Positions 33,242 through 47,000 of a stretch of DNA of 64,000 nt are shown here, in pieces. The stretch's first letter is position 1; the number at the start of each line of letters is the position of its first letter. The DNA is from Vitis vinifera. Its lineage: Eukaryota > Streptophyta > Magnoliopsida > Vitales > Vitaceae. The notes beneath the pieces were generated by a model. The model saw nothing but the letters and a program-made list of their open reading frames with translations, made no database searches and was not told the DNA's origin. The stretch lies in NCBI RefSeq assembly GCF_030704535.1, contig NC_081808.1, positions 22,261,501 through 22,325,500 on the forward strand, given 5' to 3'. A program made the translations under genes and the position numbers.

Positions 33242-35637
33242 CTCTACGAGATGGTGTCATAATGGCAAGAAACAACAAATTCTATAATTTAGAGATTGAA
33301 CATTAACTTAAAAATTAATCATAAGTTGTTAAAATAAGGACAACATTCCTAGGTTATCGAGGTTTATTTTGATTATGTTTGGTAGTTGAGAAATGCTACA
33401 AAAATAATTATTAATTTTAAATTTATTTTTTTATTTAATTTTCATTTTTTTCTTGTATTTTTTTTTTCAAACCTTTTAGAAACTAGACAAAGCCTTTGGA
33501 TTTTTTTTTTCACAAATATAATAATTTATTTTCCCACAACCATTATTTTATAGAGTATTATTAAAAAAAGAAAAACAACCCCACGATCCCGTAGGAATGA
33601 GTTTAAAGTTTTTAGGTGTAGTAGTCTAGCGTCGACCGCAAGGGTTCGGCTGGGCTGTTAGGTGGAAGGCAGTTGACCGCCGCATCAACTAAAAAATTGG
33701 TTGTAGTTATTGGTATTCTGGGTCAGTTAACCAATCAGGACCCCCCAATTACCCACAGGTTTTAAATTACATATCTCGCGAAACACCTGGTTGTAGCACT
33801 GGACACGTGGGCTTCTCTTTCTGTCAACGCCATTTGAGATCCCTTATTTATTAATTCTCGAATTACCCAAAAATCCATATATTTTTTGGTGACGAGTTTG
33901 ACCAAACTCGTAATGAATTAAACGAGCCCAAAATTTGGAGGGAGGAGTCGTAGCCTTATCAACACCCAATTAACATGGGTTGTTTTATTAGCCAATTAAT
34001 TGATTGGAGGTTGTTTGTTTGGTAATGGAATAATATTACTAACCCCTTAATAATTTAGTCCAATGCACCAATTATGTTGAAGAAGATTGTTATGAAAGCA
34101 CTATTTGTTTTACAAAACTAAAGTTTTGTTTCAGTCGTCTTTTCACTGTCAATTATCGAGCTTATAATTTTACTTGTTAGAAGCATATAATGAATTTTAG
34201 ATATTTGGATGATGATATAAATATATGACATTTGTTTGGTAATGATTTTAGAAAATGTTTTTAATTTTTCTAATATTTGAATTTTTATCGATAAGTAATA
34301 AAAAAAATTAGAATCGATTTTTAGAATCACCATCAGATAAACTTATAAAACCGGGATATGAATAAATGAGATAAAAATGCATAAAGAAATTAAAATATTA
34401 ATGATTCACATTGATTTAAGTGTTAAAAGTAGTTATTAAAAATAAAGATAATGTTATATATATATATATATATATTTAAAAAAATTTATTAAATAAAATT
34501 TATTTGGTAATAAAAATATTAAATTTTTGTATAAATTATGTTGAGAGGATTGGGAAGAGTCATATCATAAAATGAGAAATCTCTTATTAACTTTTTGAAC
34601 ATCTAACGTTAAAAGTACGAATGAGATGGATGTTTGTTATCCAAAAGTACCAATGACATGGATGTTTATTATCCCAAAATATAAACGAGATGGATATTTG
34701 TTGTTTTGATAATTATATTTGATTTTAATCACAATTATTATCACATATTTTTGAGGATTTTTTTGGATTCTATGTATTATTCTCATTATGCACTAAATGG
34801 AGGAGTTGTATGAGATGAAAATCTCTCATCCAATTTTAGAACAAAGATTTTTTGAATCAAATACTAACCGTAACAGATGTTGACTTAATTCGAAGGAAAT
34901 TATACAAAAGTTTTATAAAATTATTAAGAAGTTATGCGAATAGAAATTGATTCCTATAATCGAAGTTTTAAATTCTATACCATAGGACTTAAGAGTTATC
35001 CACACAAGTAATGGATAGCTCACAAAAGCTAAAGCTTAAAAAATTGGAATGAAGCCATAGTTTAAAAATGAACGATGATGATGTATACGAGTTTCATTCT
35101 TTTTTTATTTGAATCTAATTATTAAATCCTTGACTCACACAAAAATACAAAACCCTTTATCAAATCTTAATCCGACATGGAAAATAATGAATCAATTTAG
35201 TAAATTGGATAGTTGTTATTGTGGTGATAAGATATAAATATATAGATAATATTATAATTATTTTACAACTCATTTATTTGACATTAATTTCACTGTATGA
35301 TGGAAAAAAAAAAATAATATACTGGAAATTAAAACTGTAAAATGAAAAATACGCCGACTTCGATTCACCTGCTGCCCAAACGAGGCATACAGCCGCGTGT
35401 TAAACTCTCTCTGTTTCTTTCTCCCCATTTCTCTCTGGCTTTTTCGTAGCTCTTTTATCCTGTTTTCTTCGTCCCTATTCAGCGGAGAGTGGTGTCTTTT
35501 CCTCAATTTCTAGGGGAGTTCGCCGTTTTTTTTTTTCATTTTTTTTTCTGTCAATTTATCGGGAAAGTTTGTTAGGATCTGTTGGACGGTTATCGGGCAA
35601 GAGTGGTGATTGGGATCCTAATGTTTTTGATGAATTG
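33242..35637. other. Intergenic, promoter side of PAT10
   Basis: AT-rich DNA with a (TA)n run at 34457-34475 and no coding segment. The last 250 bp before the PAT10 start are pyrimidine-rich, as in plant 5' leaders. Possible TATA words occur near 35232 (GATATAAATATATAG) but none is decisive. Confidence 0.45.
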
Positions 35638-38011
35638 ATGACAATCTTGGGTATGTGCCGCCCGTTCCGAGACCCATGGGATCGAGTGTCGGAGAGATGC
35701 TTTCGCTGCTTTCCCTGCCTCTCCGATCCCGGTACATTTTCTCGTTGTGATTCGAATTTTTTGTTTGTGTTTTAGCCCTATGTTTGGTGTCTGGGAAAGC
35801 GAGAGGAAATGAGGGAAAATGTTTTTGAAAGTCAGATGAGGGGAAAAGTGGTGCTTGGGTCAGTTGAAAATATGGGATTCCAGAGAATCTGATTTCTTTT
35901 AGTTTCCCATCTTTTTTCTCAGCTACCGAATGGAGCATTCACTATTTTTTTTTTGTCTCTGTGTTTCTTTCGTGTTGTTTTTTGTTTTTGGGTTTGTGAA
36001 TTTCAGCTCGGAGATCTTCGTTGGGGTTGAAGGTGGCTCTGGTGATTCTGCATCTCATTTACGTGGGCGTTCTCTTTCTGTTTGATAGCGACTTGATAGA
36101 AAAAACAAAGAAGGAACCATGGTATTGAAACAACTCCGGGGTTTTATAATATTCTTCTTTTCTATTGAGCTCAAATCTTGTTTTTCTTTCCTGCCAATTT
36201 TAAACATGGACTTTGTGCTGAAGGTGGTGTTAAGTTTTACGTCTGTGCCTCCAAATACTGTGTTGCCAGTTGATGACTGTCGTATTTAATTAGTGAAGGT
36301 TAGATTTTATACTGGATGAGTAGAGACCTAAGTATTTGAATTTTGATAATTATGGAGTTTAATTAGTGAAGGTTAGGTTTTATATTGGTGATTTAGAACC
36401 CTAAGCATTTGAATAGAATGGTTTTGGGTTGCATTGAGCCAGTAACTTTCTTGGTTCTGTTTTTTGAAGATTGGTCGATAATATGTCATGCTGCATCATG
36501 GAAGGGAAAGTGACATGCGAAATTATGAAATTTTGGTATTTAAAATGACTGCCGAGTCATTATTGAATATGCGTTGCCTGGATTTGATTGCAGGGAAAAT
36601 GTAATTGAATGTGAATTACCCAAGTTTGTTTGAAGGGAAAATGGTCGATCATTACTAGTAACATTTTGAAGATAATGAATTTCTAGTTATAAGTGAAAAG
36701 GAACTGCCCCTTAGCTGATTAAAGAGGGCAAATACTGAATTTTGGTTGACAATAAACAGTTTACCCAGTTCTTAAGTTTTTCCATACTCTTGCTAAGCAC
36801 ATTGTCAGATCCACTAGAAGAACTTTCCTCTGGTTTGATAACAATTGCCTTGTGGCCCATTTGTTGATCAGGTTGGTCTGTCTGTTACTCTTGACTCAGT
36901 TTTTAGAAGATTGGTGAACTGTAAAATAGTAGATAACCAAAGAATTCATCCTTGAGAGAACTCAGTGGAGCTATAAAAGGTGAGTAGGCATCCATAGAGT
37001 TATTCCTTATTCACTGGCTAGGATTAGGGTGGTATGATCAACTACTAAATATGGGAGGCATGGAATTGCTTCTCCATGTAACACTTTGAGGAGTTCTATA
37101 TTGGAGGTCCCATGTCACTACTTAATTTGGTTCCTTAAAGCCATTTTTTGTCATTCCGATATGGTTCATTTTTTTAAGGGAGGAAATATCTCCACCAAGG
37201 ACAGATTGATTGAGTGGGAGTGTCATTTGAAATGGTAGTTGTGCATTCTGCAGAAGAACCATTGCAAGCCCTTTGCTTATCCTTCCATATTCTGGGCATG
37301 CATTGACAATAAATATATGCTTGCTTGACCAATTGAAGTCTGGAAGGGAGAAACTGAATGGGCTTGCAATATGCTTAGAATGAAGTCTTTCACAGCCTTG
37401 ATTAGAGTAGGTTGTAATTCTAATGTTATAAACATCTAGTGGGAGAGCTGGAGAAGAATAACTGGTTATTTATGAATGCTTATTTGCACACGCGCAAACA
37501 CACTCACACACACAAGATATATATTTTTTCTTTGATAAGCAAGCAAAAACATATATTAACAACGCCTATCAAAAAACACACCAAAGTACATAGGACGTAT
37601 ACAAGGGCACCAAGGCAAGAACAAAAAGAATACAAGAGATAGGCAAGAGCAATAGCCTCTTCCCTTACATGACACCAAGCCAATCGACTAGGTCTACCAT
37701 AGATATAGTCACATCATTTAAGCCCACCCTCACCCACTCCAAAAGTGAGCAAAAGGAGGAGGATTTGAACACTTGATCTGGTTTTTCCGCGTTGTCGAAG
37801 CACCTCCTGTTTCTTTCACTCCAAATAGTCCAACAAATGCATAAAGGGGCAGACTTTCAAGCTTTTTTCTTCTCTTCCCCACAAAGTTCCCTTGCCAACT
37901 TAAGAGGGGCCCCTTTAACTGAATCTGCCATCACCCATTCTACCTTGTTGAGAGAGAGAGAGAAAGGAGAAAAACCTTAATTCTCATTCATGTAAAATGT
38001 GCACTTACAAT

Positions 38012-38058
<47 letters not shown>

Positions 38059-41000
38059 AGGCTAGGAGTCCTAACTACCATACATGTGACCTATATTAAC
38101 AAGGAAAGATAATATACTATAAATACATTATATTCAACACTCCCCCTCAAGCTGGAGCATATACGTCATATGCACCAAGCTTGTTACAAATATATTTAAT
38201 CCTAGGACCTCTGAGAGATTTAGTGAAGATGTTTGCTAGTTGATCATTTGAATTAACAAAACTTGTAGCAACACATCCTGATGCGATCTTCTCTCTAATG
38301 AAATGACAGTCAACTTCAATATGCTTGGTCCTTTCATGAAAGACTGGATTGGATGCAATATGTAATGCGACCTGGTTATCACAGATGAGTTTCATCTGTT
38401 CATCCTTTCCAAATCTCAACTCCCGAAGAAGATGTCTCAACCATACGAGTTCACATGTTGCCAAAGCCATAGCTCGATACTCGGCTTCAGCGCTAGATCT
38501 GACCACTACATCTTGTTTCTTACTCTTCCAAGATATTAGATTACCTCCAATAAAAACACAGTACCCTGAAGTGGAACGTCTATCTGTGGGTGAGCCAGCC
38601 CAATCTGCATCTGTGTAACCAACAACTTGAGTATGACCTCTGTTCTCGTACAATACACCTTGGCCTGGTGTACTTTTGAAACATCGAAGAATGCGGATTA
38701 CGGCATCCCAATGGCTATCACATGGTGACTGTAGGAATTGACTAACAACACTCACAGGAAAAGAAATGTCTGGACGAGTAATGGTGAGATAGTTCAATTT
38801 ACCTACGAGCCGTCGATATCTCCCGGGGTCTCCTAAAGGCTCCCCCTGTCCTGGTACAAGTTTGACATTCGGATCCATAGGTGTGTCTACCGGTTTACAG
38901 TCTAACATACCGGTTTCTTCCAGGATGTCTAAAGCATACTTCCTTTGGGAAAGGACCACACCAGAATTGGATTGAGCTATCTCAATTCCCAAGAAATACT
39001 TGAGTTTCCCCAAGTCTTTGATCTGAAAGTGGGTAAAAAGATGTTGCTTTAGTTTCTGAATACCATCCTGATCACTGCCTGTAATGACGATGTCGTCCAC
39101 ATAAACAACCAGATAAATACACTGCCCCAAGGAGTTATGATGATAAAAAACTGAATGGTCTGCTGTACTGCGAAACATGCCAAACTCTTGAACAACAGAA
39201 CTAAAACGGCTAAACCATGCTCGAGGAGATTGTTTCAAGCCATATAGAGAACGGCGTAACCTACACACTAAACCAGACTCCCCCTGAGCAACAAAACCAG
39301 GAGGTTGCTCCATATAAACTTCCTCGGCAAGATCACCATGAAGGAAGACATTTTTAATATCCAACTGATAAAGAGGCCAAGAACACATAGCAGCCATGGA
39401 GAGAAGCAAGCGGACAGAAGCAATCTTGGCAACAGGGGAGAATGTGTCACCATAATCAGAACCATAAACTTGAGTATAGCCTTTAGCAACTAAGCGGGCC
39501 TTAAGGCGATCAACCTGACCATCAGGACCAACCTTAACTGCATAGACCCAATGACAACCAACTGTAGATTTACCAGAGGGTAAAACAACAAGATCCCAAG
39601 TGCCATTAGAGTGCAGAGCAGCCATTTCATCCACCATTGCCTGTCGCCAGCCTGGATGGGAAAGAGCTTCATGGGTGCTCTTTGGAAGAGAAACAGAGGA
39701 TATAGCAGAAACAAAAGCAGAATAGGGTGAAGATAATCGATGATAACTCAAAAAATTGCAAATAGGATGAGGATTACGAGTAGAGCGAGTACCTTTCCGA
39801 ACAGCAATGGGTAAGTCATTAGGAGAAGGCAGAGCTGGGGTAGGTGAAGCCGAAGGGATAGGAAGTGAGTCAGCAAGTGCCTCAGGAAAAGGGAGAGGAG
39901 CAACGACACGAGGGCGACGATGATAAACCTGAAGTGGTCGAGGGGGCATAGCATCAGGTGGGGAGACAATGGGAATGAGCAAGACTTCAGAAACAGGAAG
40001 AGACTCAGAAGTGGTGGAAAAGAATGGTGAGTCCTCAAAGAAGGTGACATCAGCGGAGATAAAGTATCGACGAGTCTCAAGGGAATAACAACGATAACCC
40101 TTCTGAAGTCTGGAATATCCCAAAAAGAGGCACTTCATGGCTTTGGCGGAAAGCTTGTCTTGTCTAGGAGTGAGAATATGAACAAAACAAGTACAACCAA
40201 AGACACGAGGAGGAAGGAAATAAAGTGGTTGGTCAGGGAAGAGAAGGGAGTGAGGAATCTGATCGTGTAAGACAGAGGAGGACATACGATTAATCAAATA
40301 ACAAGCTTTAAGAACAACATCCCCCCAAAAACGAAAAGGAACGTTACTATGGAGGAGGAGAGTACGAGCTGTCTCAACAAGATGTCGATTCTTGCGTTCA
40401 GCTACCCCATTTTGTTGAGGAGTATGAGCACAAGAAGACTGATGAAGAATCCCATGATGAGACATAAACGAAGTAAATTGGGCTGAAAAATATTCCCTGG
40501 CATTGTCACTGCGTAACACACAAATAGAAATATTGAACTGGGTTTGGATTTCAGTATAAAATTTCTGGAAAATAGAGAATAACTCAGCTCGATTTTTCAT
40601 TAAAAATAACCAAGTACATCGAGAATAGTCATCAATGAAAGTGACAAAATACTGAAATCCTAAAGTAGACGCAGTCCGACAAGGACCCCAAACATCAGTG
40701 TGGACAAGCTCAAAAGGAGACTTTACCCGATTATTCAAACGCTTTGGGAACGAGACACGAGTATGTTTCCCAAGCTGACATGACTCACACGGAAGCGACG
40801 ACAAAGTGGAAAAACGAGGAACCATCTTCTGGAACTTGGAGAGACTAGGGTGGCCCAGACGATTGTGAATGAGGAGAGGAGCATCAGTGGAAATGCAAAC
40901 TGCAGGAGATGAATCTGAGGTGAGGTGATAGAGGCCTTGAGACTCACGTCCTATGCCAATCGTCTTCCCCGTACTCCGGTCCTGCAAGGTCACAAATTTA

Positions 41001-44000
41001 TCAGAAAAGGTAATAGAGCAATTAAGAGTACGAGTGATTTTGCTGATGGAAATAAGATTAAAAGGACATTCAGGAGTATAAAGGACAGAAATGAGAGGTA
41101 GAGAAGGCAGAGGAAGGGCCAAACCAATACCTTTAGCCACAGTTTGAGAACCATTAGCTAAGGTAACAGTAGGTAAAGCAGAGGTAGTAGTAATAGAGGA
41201 GAAAAGATCCTTATTACCAGATAGGTGATCAGATGCTCTAGAATCTAGAATCCAGGGTCCAAGAGAAGATGTGTGGGTAAGGCAGGCAGAGGCATTACCA
41301 GGCTGGGCAACAGAGGCAATAGAAGCCTGAGATGTCTGAGAAGCGTAGGAGCTCGGAGGCTGAGGCAGCGGAGAATCAGAGGACTGGGCCATATGGGCAG
41401 TGCGAGGAGGTCTTCCATGTAACTGATAGCAACGATCGCGAGTGTGGCCAAGTTTATTGCAATAGGTGCAATGAGAACGTTGGCCTCTACCTCGAGTACC
41501 ACTGCGTCCTCCTCGAGAGGTAGTTTGAGAAACTAACACAGAAGAATTTGAAGCGCTATCAGATGGCAAAGTCTGAGTGGACGAGATACGGAGGAGGCGA
41601 GCAAACACATCATCCAAGGACGGAACTGATGAACTACCAAGAATCTGATCACGAATAGGCTCAAGATCCGGACGGAGGCCAATAAGAGTAAGGACCATGA
41701 AGAACTTGTCAAGCTGTGTTTGTTGAGCCCCAACATCAGGAGTAAGAGGCATCACAATCAAGAACTCCTCCTTAAGAGAGGCAATCTGACCAATATAAGT
41801 AGATAGATCCAAGTCCTGTTGGCTGATATGGACAATAGCAGAAGCCACCTTATAAAGACGCTGGATATCATTCGTGTATAATCCTTTGGCCTGAGTCCAA
41901 AATTTAAAACAAGTTTTATAGACCTGAAGATGAAGAAGAATCTTGGGATCAACCGATTGCCATAATACACTACATAACTGTGCATCTATCTTCCTCCACT
42001 GTACGCGGTCAACCTCAGGGATATCTGCCTCCTGGGTAACCAAGTGATCCTCATAACCTTGACCCATGAACCAAAGTTCAACAGAGGCAGACCAGGAGAG
42101 ATAATTCTCACTGCCAACCAATTTCTCTGAGGTAATCATAGGAGATCCAGAGATAACAGAGGTAAAGATCTGATTTTTGGTGGTCATATTCATGTATTTG
42201 GATCGAAGAGAGCCCTGGAGAGGAAGAGAAGCAGCACCCAAGCCGCGGAGATGGGGGGGAGCCCTGTCGGAGGTGGCCGGAATGGCAAGAAAGCCAAAAA
42301 CAGGGAAAAAATGGAGATGCAGGGCTCGGGGAGGACTGCCGGAGGGCTAGAAGGCCAAGACGGCGCCGGACGAGCCTGGAGAGGTGTCGGAAGTGGCCGG
42401 AAAGTGAGCCACGCGTCATCACTCGCCGGCGCGTGGGTGACAGTCCGGAGGAGAAGAGCGGCGCGTGGGGGCGCGTGAGATGCCGGTTTCCGGTGGGGTT
42501 TCCACTGGCGTGTAGATCAGCCTCCGGCGTTTCGGAATATGTGGTCGTTTCCCGGAAAATAGGTCGCCGGAAAAGGTTGCCGGCGTGGTGGAGATCCGAC
42601 GGCGATGAGGTTGTCCGGAGTGGTTCGGGAAGAGAATGAGGGGACCGGAGTGAAACACGGTCACTGGACGGTTTGCCGGAATTGATTACACGGCTAAACC
42701 GAAAAAAAGATTAGGTTTTTTCCTTTGGCTCTGATACCATGTTGAGAGAGAGAGAGAAAGGAGAAAAACCTTAATTCTCATTCATGTAAAATGTGCACTT
42801 ACAATTGAGAGATATATATATATATACAAGGCTAGGAGTCCTAACTACCATACATGTGACCTATATTAACAAGGAAAGATAATATACTATAAATACATTA
42901 TATTCAACATACCCCAAACAAAGAGAAGAGAAGAGAAGCTGCCACAAGATTCCTTTCTTGGTGCAATGAGAAATATTATCTCTCCTTCAACTGATAGAGT
43001 TTGATATCAGATTTATTGCTTCCAAGAGTATATAAGAAAGACATCTAAATAGAGAATATGAACTATTCAAGTATCCTTTAAGTACTACTTAGTCAAATGT
43101 ACCCATGGCTTAGTGTATTTTCGTACTTTGCCGAGTTATCTAGCTTGCTCTTCAAAACGGTTATTTGCAAAGAAATTTGGGTTATTCGTATTCAGAAATT
43201 CTTTTTGCTAATCAGATAATTTTTTTTATATTATTTTTAGCACTTGGTATTATTTCCTTGACTTTTCTCTCTTTCTTTTTTCCCCATTGTCAAGGTACAC
43301 TGCAATATATTTGTTGCTGTTTGTTGCTACAGTGGCTCAATATTTCTTTACCTCAGGTTCTTCTCCAGGGTAAATGACAGTGCATTTTGTTAGTTCCTCA
43401 AGATTGAATTTAGAAAATGTGCACTCTATGGTAATTGTACTCCATTCTCAGTCTAACATGATGGTTTTATTCCCATTCTGAAATTTTTAGATATGTCCTT
43501 GATGCAATGAGGGCTGCTAATGAGACAGATGCTATCTTTAGGAAGACATCAACAACCTCAAAGTGAGCACTTATTCCATTTACTTGCACATTTGTAGTTT
43601 GATACCTGCGTCAACTGGTTAATCATGTGGAGATAATTTAATGAGATTGCTATGTGAGTTAAGTTAAATATTAGTTGCAATGTCTTACCGTTTACCTTAT
43701 TTTTGCCATGATCAAGCAAAGACAACCTGCTTCAAGCAAAAATGGAAGCTATGTCATTACTGTGGATGGAAGTCAGTCAGGAAAAAATCCTTTGGGAAGT
43801 AATGCAACTTCTTGGACAAAGCTGGTGATGGACATGTATCCTCCTGGTTCATCTGTTAGGTAAGGAATCCTTTCAGAGGTTGTCTAGATGCATTTCTCTT
43901 GGCAATGCTTTGCAGGAGCTGCTATTGACCATGTACACATAAAAACATGCATATAATCTTCCTCAATTCACATCCCTCATCTATCTCTTGAAAATTGACA

Positions 44001-47000
44001 TTTACTCTGGAATGCTATTTGTTAGGTTATTTTGTATGTGTTTTGTTCCAGGCATAGAAATCACAAACCTTTATCATTTATCTGATGCTACGATTATCAA
44101 TGAGCTGAGAAAAACTGTCATTACATCTTCTGGTAATTGCCTGGACTAAAGTTCGCTGTAGCCACAGAGATTAAAAAAAAATAGAGATTGGTAGAGAAGG
44201 GCATAAGGATGTACTTCCTGAAGCCAATTCAAGATGTAAGATCTGCTTACTTGTGGATATATTTTGGAGAACGAAGGCTTTTGCGCTCCCTTTTGTTAGG
44301 TGCTTTTAATATATTAGATCTTTTCCTATATAAAAAAAAAAATGTTTGGAAAATGAAAGACTGGAAGGACAGGTAGAAAAGATTGCAGAAGGAAGGTCTA
44401 AAGTGCCACTTTGAAAATGTAGTTGTAAAGATTAGAGGTTGTATGAAACTTATACAGATCTTAATCAGGGCAGCTAGACAAGGGAAACTGCAAATTAAAG
44501 AAGTCATTTGCATCACTTGATGCAGGATGTTGATCTTCATTTTCATCTCATGCAACCTTTTTGTCATGAGATGTTTGAAGTAGTATAATTTCTTTGAGTG
44601 GAAATTTCTAGATTATGAGAGTCCTTATTGCTTAGGGGAACTACTTATTTTTAAAGAACTTATAATGCTCTCAAGAGTTCCTATTCTGAGACTCCAATAG
44701 ACAAAGTTGACAAACTAATGATGATTTACCATGGGCGTTTGGGGAGGGTGGTGTGGTTGTTGGGGGGGAATGTTGAGGGGGAATAAATTCATTTTTGGAG
44801 TGGTTGTGTGAAATCTTTAGTTAAACTTCAATTCCATTTAAAACTTACATATTATATCCAAATCCTGAGAGAAATTTGTTTAATTGAAGCTGAAAATGAA
44901 GACCTTGGTAAATTTAAATGTTTTCTCACTCAGTACACCTAATTTAGTTTTGAATCCAATAACATGTGTAAACTCTTTAACAATGGCAAATAAAGAGATA
45001 CTTAGTAAATTATCTTGTTGTAGCCCTCAAAGCTTATCAGTTTGTCATAAGTTGTCAATGACCATAAATGTCAGGTTTCAATGTATTGGTGGTCCTACAT
45101 CATAAGGGAGAGTTCAAGCCATCATCATAGGGCTCAGTAGGATACTTGATTGTTCTAAACATAGTTCTAGCAGTATAATCATTGATGGAAAATATTCTAA
45201 ATATACTTATAGCAGTGTACTCATTGATGAAGATCAGTCTAAATATACCTCTTGCAAAGGGATTTCCCTTCCCTAATATCTGATATGATTAATGTTCCTC
45301 TCCACTATTTGCCTAAGTTATACTTTTAAATAAATGATTCATCAACGAGTGTAGAAGGGTGGTGGGAAACCGAGTCTGTGTACTTGAGAATTCCCAAAGA
45401 TCATACTGATCTCTTCCTCCTGGTTTTGCAGATCTTGGACTTGCACATATTGTAATGTTTTGCAGGTAGTACTATTTCTTATTTATTCATCTTTTGTATG
45501 ATACACCTGAATGCATGAATCAATATCTGCAATGATCTTTGGAATGCATAATTGTGTGATATTACTGCAATCATATCATTCTGTCTCTTGCCCACTAATG
45601 AAGATTTTCATAATTGCTGTTGGGGTCACCTTATGTTCTTTGATTTATGATTCAACCATAAGAGTACCAGAATTCTGATGATGTTTGTGAAAATCTGTAT
45701 TATATTAAACTGGTAAGGAGCTGTTATGGGCCTCTGTTGCCAATTTAGTTGGTTTGTCATGAAAGTTAGAAAGGCACTAGGAAGAACGAGTAGTCCATTA
45801 GCTTCTTTGACCAATCCTTGGATTGAATGAGGTCCCACTTCATTCTTTTAATAAAAAGACATGAAGAAGGGGATGGCTGGGATGCAAACCAGAGAGGGAA
45901 CAAAATCATTGAATGATTAGGTGGAGAAAATATGCCTCTTTGGGCAAGATAGTAACCCAATTAGAAGGCCACTCCTTGGTCTTCTCCAGGACCTCTACTC
46001 AATTTGCACATCCAAGTTCACACATGAAATTCTGTAGAAGAGAGCCAAGAAAAGATCTTTTGTGTATTATCTTGCATAATCTTGAATTTTATCAGTTCTG
46101 GTATGCAGATCAAATGATACAACAATCCCTACAAGAGTGTATGATATGAAATTAGTTGAATAACAATAAGCAAGAAATTGTGGATATCATACACAATATT
46201 TTAAAAATTGGATCGGACTGGCCAGTTTGACCGGTCTGACTGTTGACTGGTCTTATAAGAGATTCGGTTCGATTATCAAACCATTTTTGGCATTGAACTA
46301 TTGTTGAATCGGTGGAACCATTGGTCCAACCGGTGAACCAGCCGATCTTTTACCTCCTATGGCCACCTAAACGCCTACTATTTTTGACTTTTCCCTCCCT
46401 TAGGTAACCAACACAGATTTCCACCTTACTTTCTAAAAGCTTTTATTTATTTTTTCATCCTCTATGTGAGGAGGCTCAGCACACTCCCCTATGTCACTGC
46501 ACCCTACTTTTTAATTTTTTTTTTAATGTTTTTTAGTCTTCTCATCTCATCTTATCTTTTTTTTTTTCCCTTTCTTTTTTCAAAAAGGGAAGACACCTGA
46601 CCTTTTTAATTTTTTTTTTTAATCTTCCCATCTTCACTGTTTTTTTCTGAGAGCCTAAAAGAGATGAGGGAAATTATACTACATTATTAGAGTTTCACAC
46701 ATGTTTAATTTTTTTTTTTAATACCAAAATCAAATAAGAATATAACATCATAAAATTATAAAATTGATGAAATACAAATAAAAATGATAAAATATAAAAT
46801 TAAATAAATAATAAAACTGTATTTCACTTATGATACAAGGCATGGGGCTATTGATAGTGAGCAAGTGTTTGAACATCATGCTTAATCGACGTTTTCAGGA
46901 TAAGGTACTTCATTTAGAGAGATGGGGACCGGAAGCAGGTTGCTTTCGTTCTGGAGTTCATACAAACCAATGCTGGGTGAGGGCGGTGGGACTTCCCCTT

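Larger units (their letters stand above)
37946..42909 (-). mobile_element. Ty1/Copia LTR retrotransposon in PAT10 intron 2
   Basis: The element is 4964 bp and antisense to PAT10. LTRs are 37946-38139 (3' LTR) and 42740-42909 (5' LTR), both TGTTGAGAG...TATTCAACA. They look identical apart from a TA microsatellite that is about 26 bp longer in the 3' copy, so the insertion is recent. Flanks are TACCT (37941-37945) and TACCC (42910-42914), a 5-bp target duplication with one mismatch. A primer-binding site, polypurine tract, 485-bp GC-rich leader and a single long polyprotein ORF are present. Confidence 0.93.
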
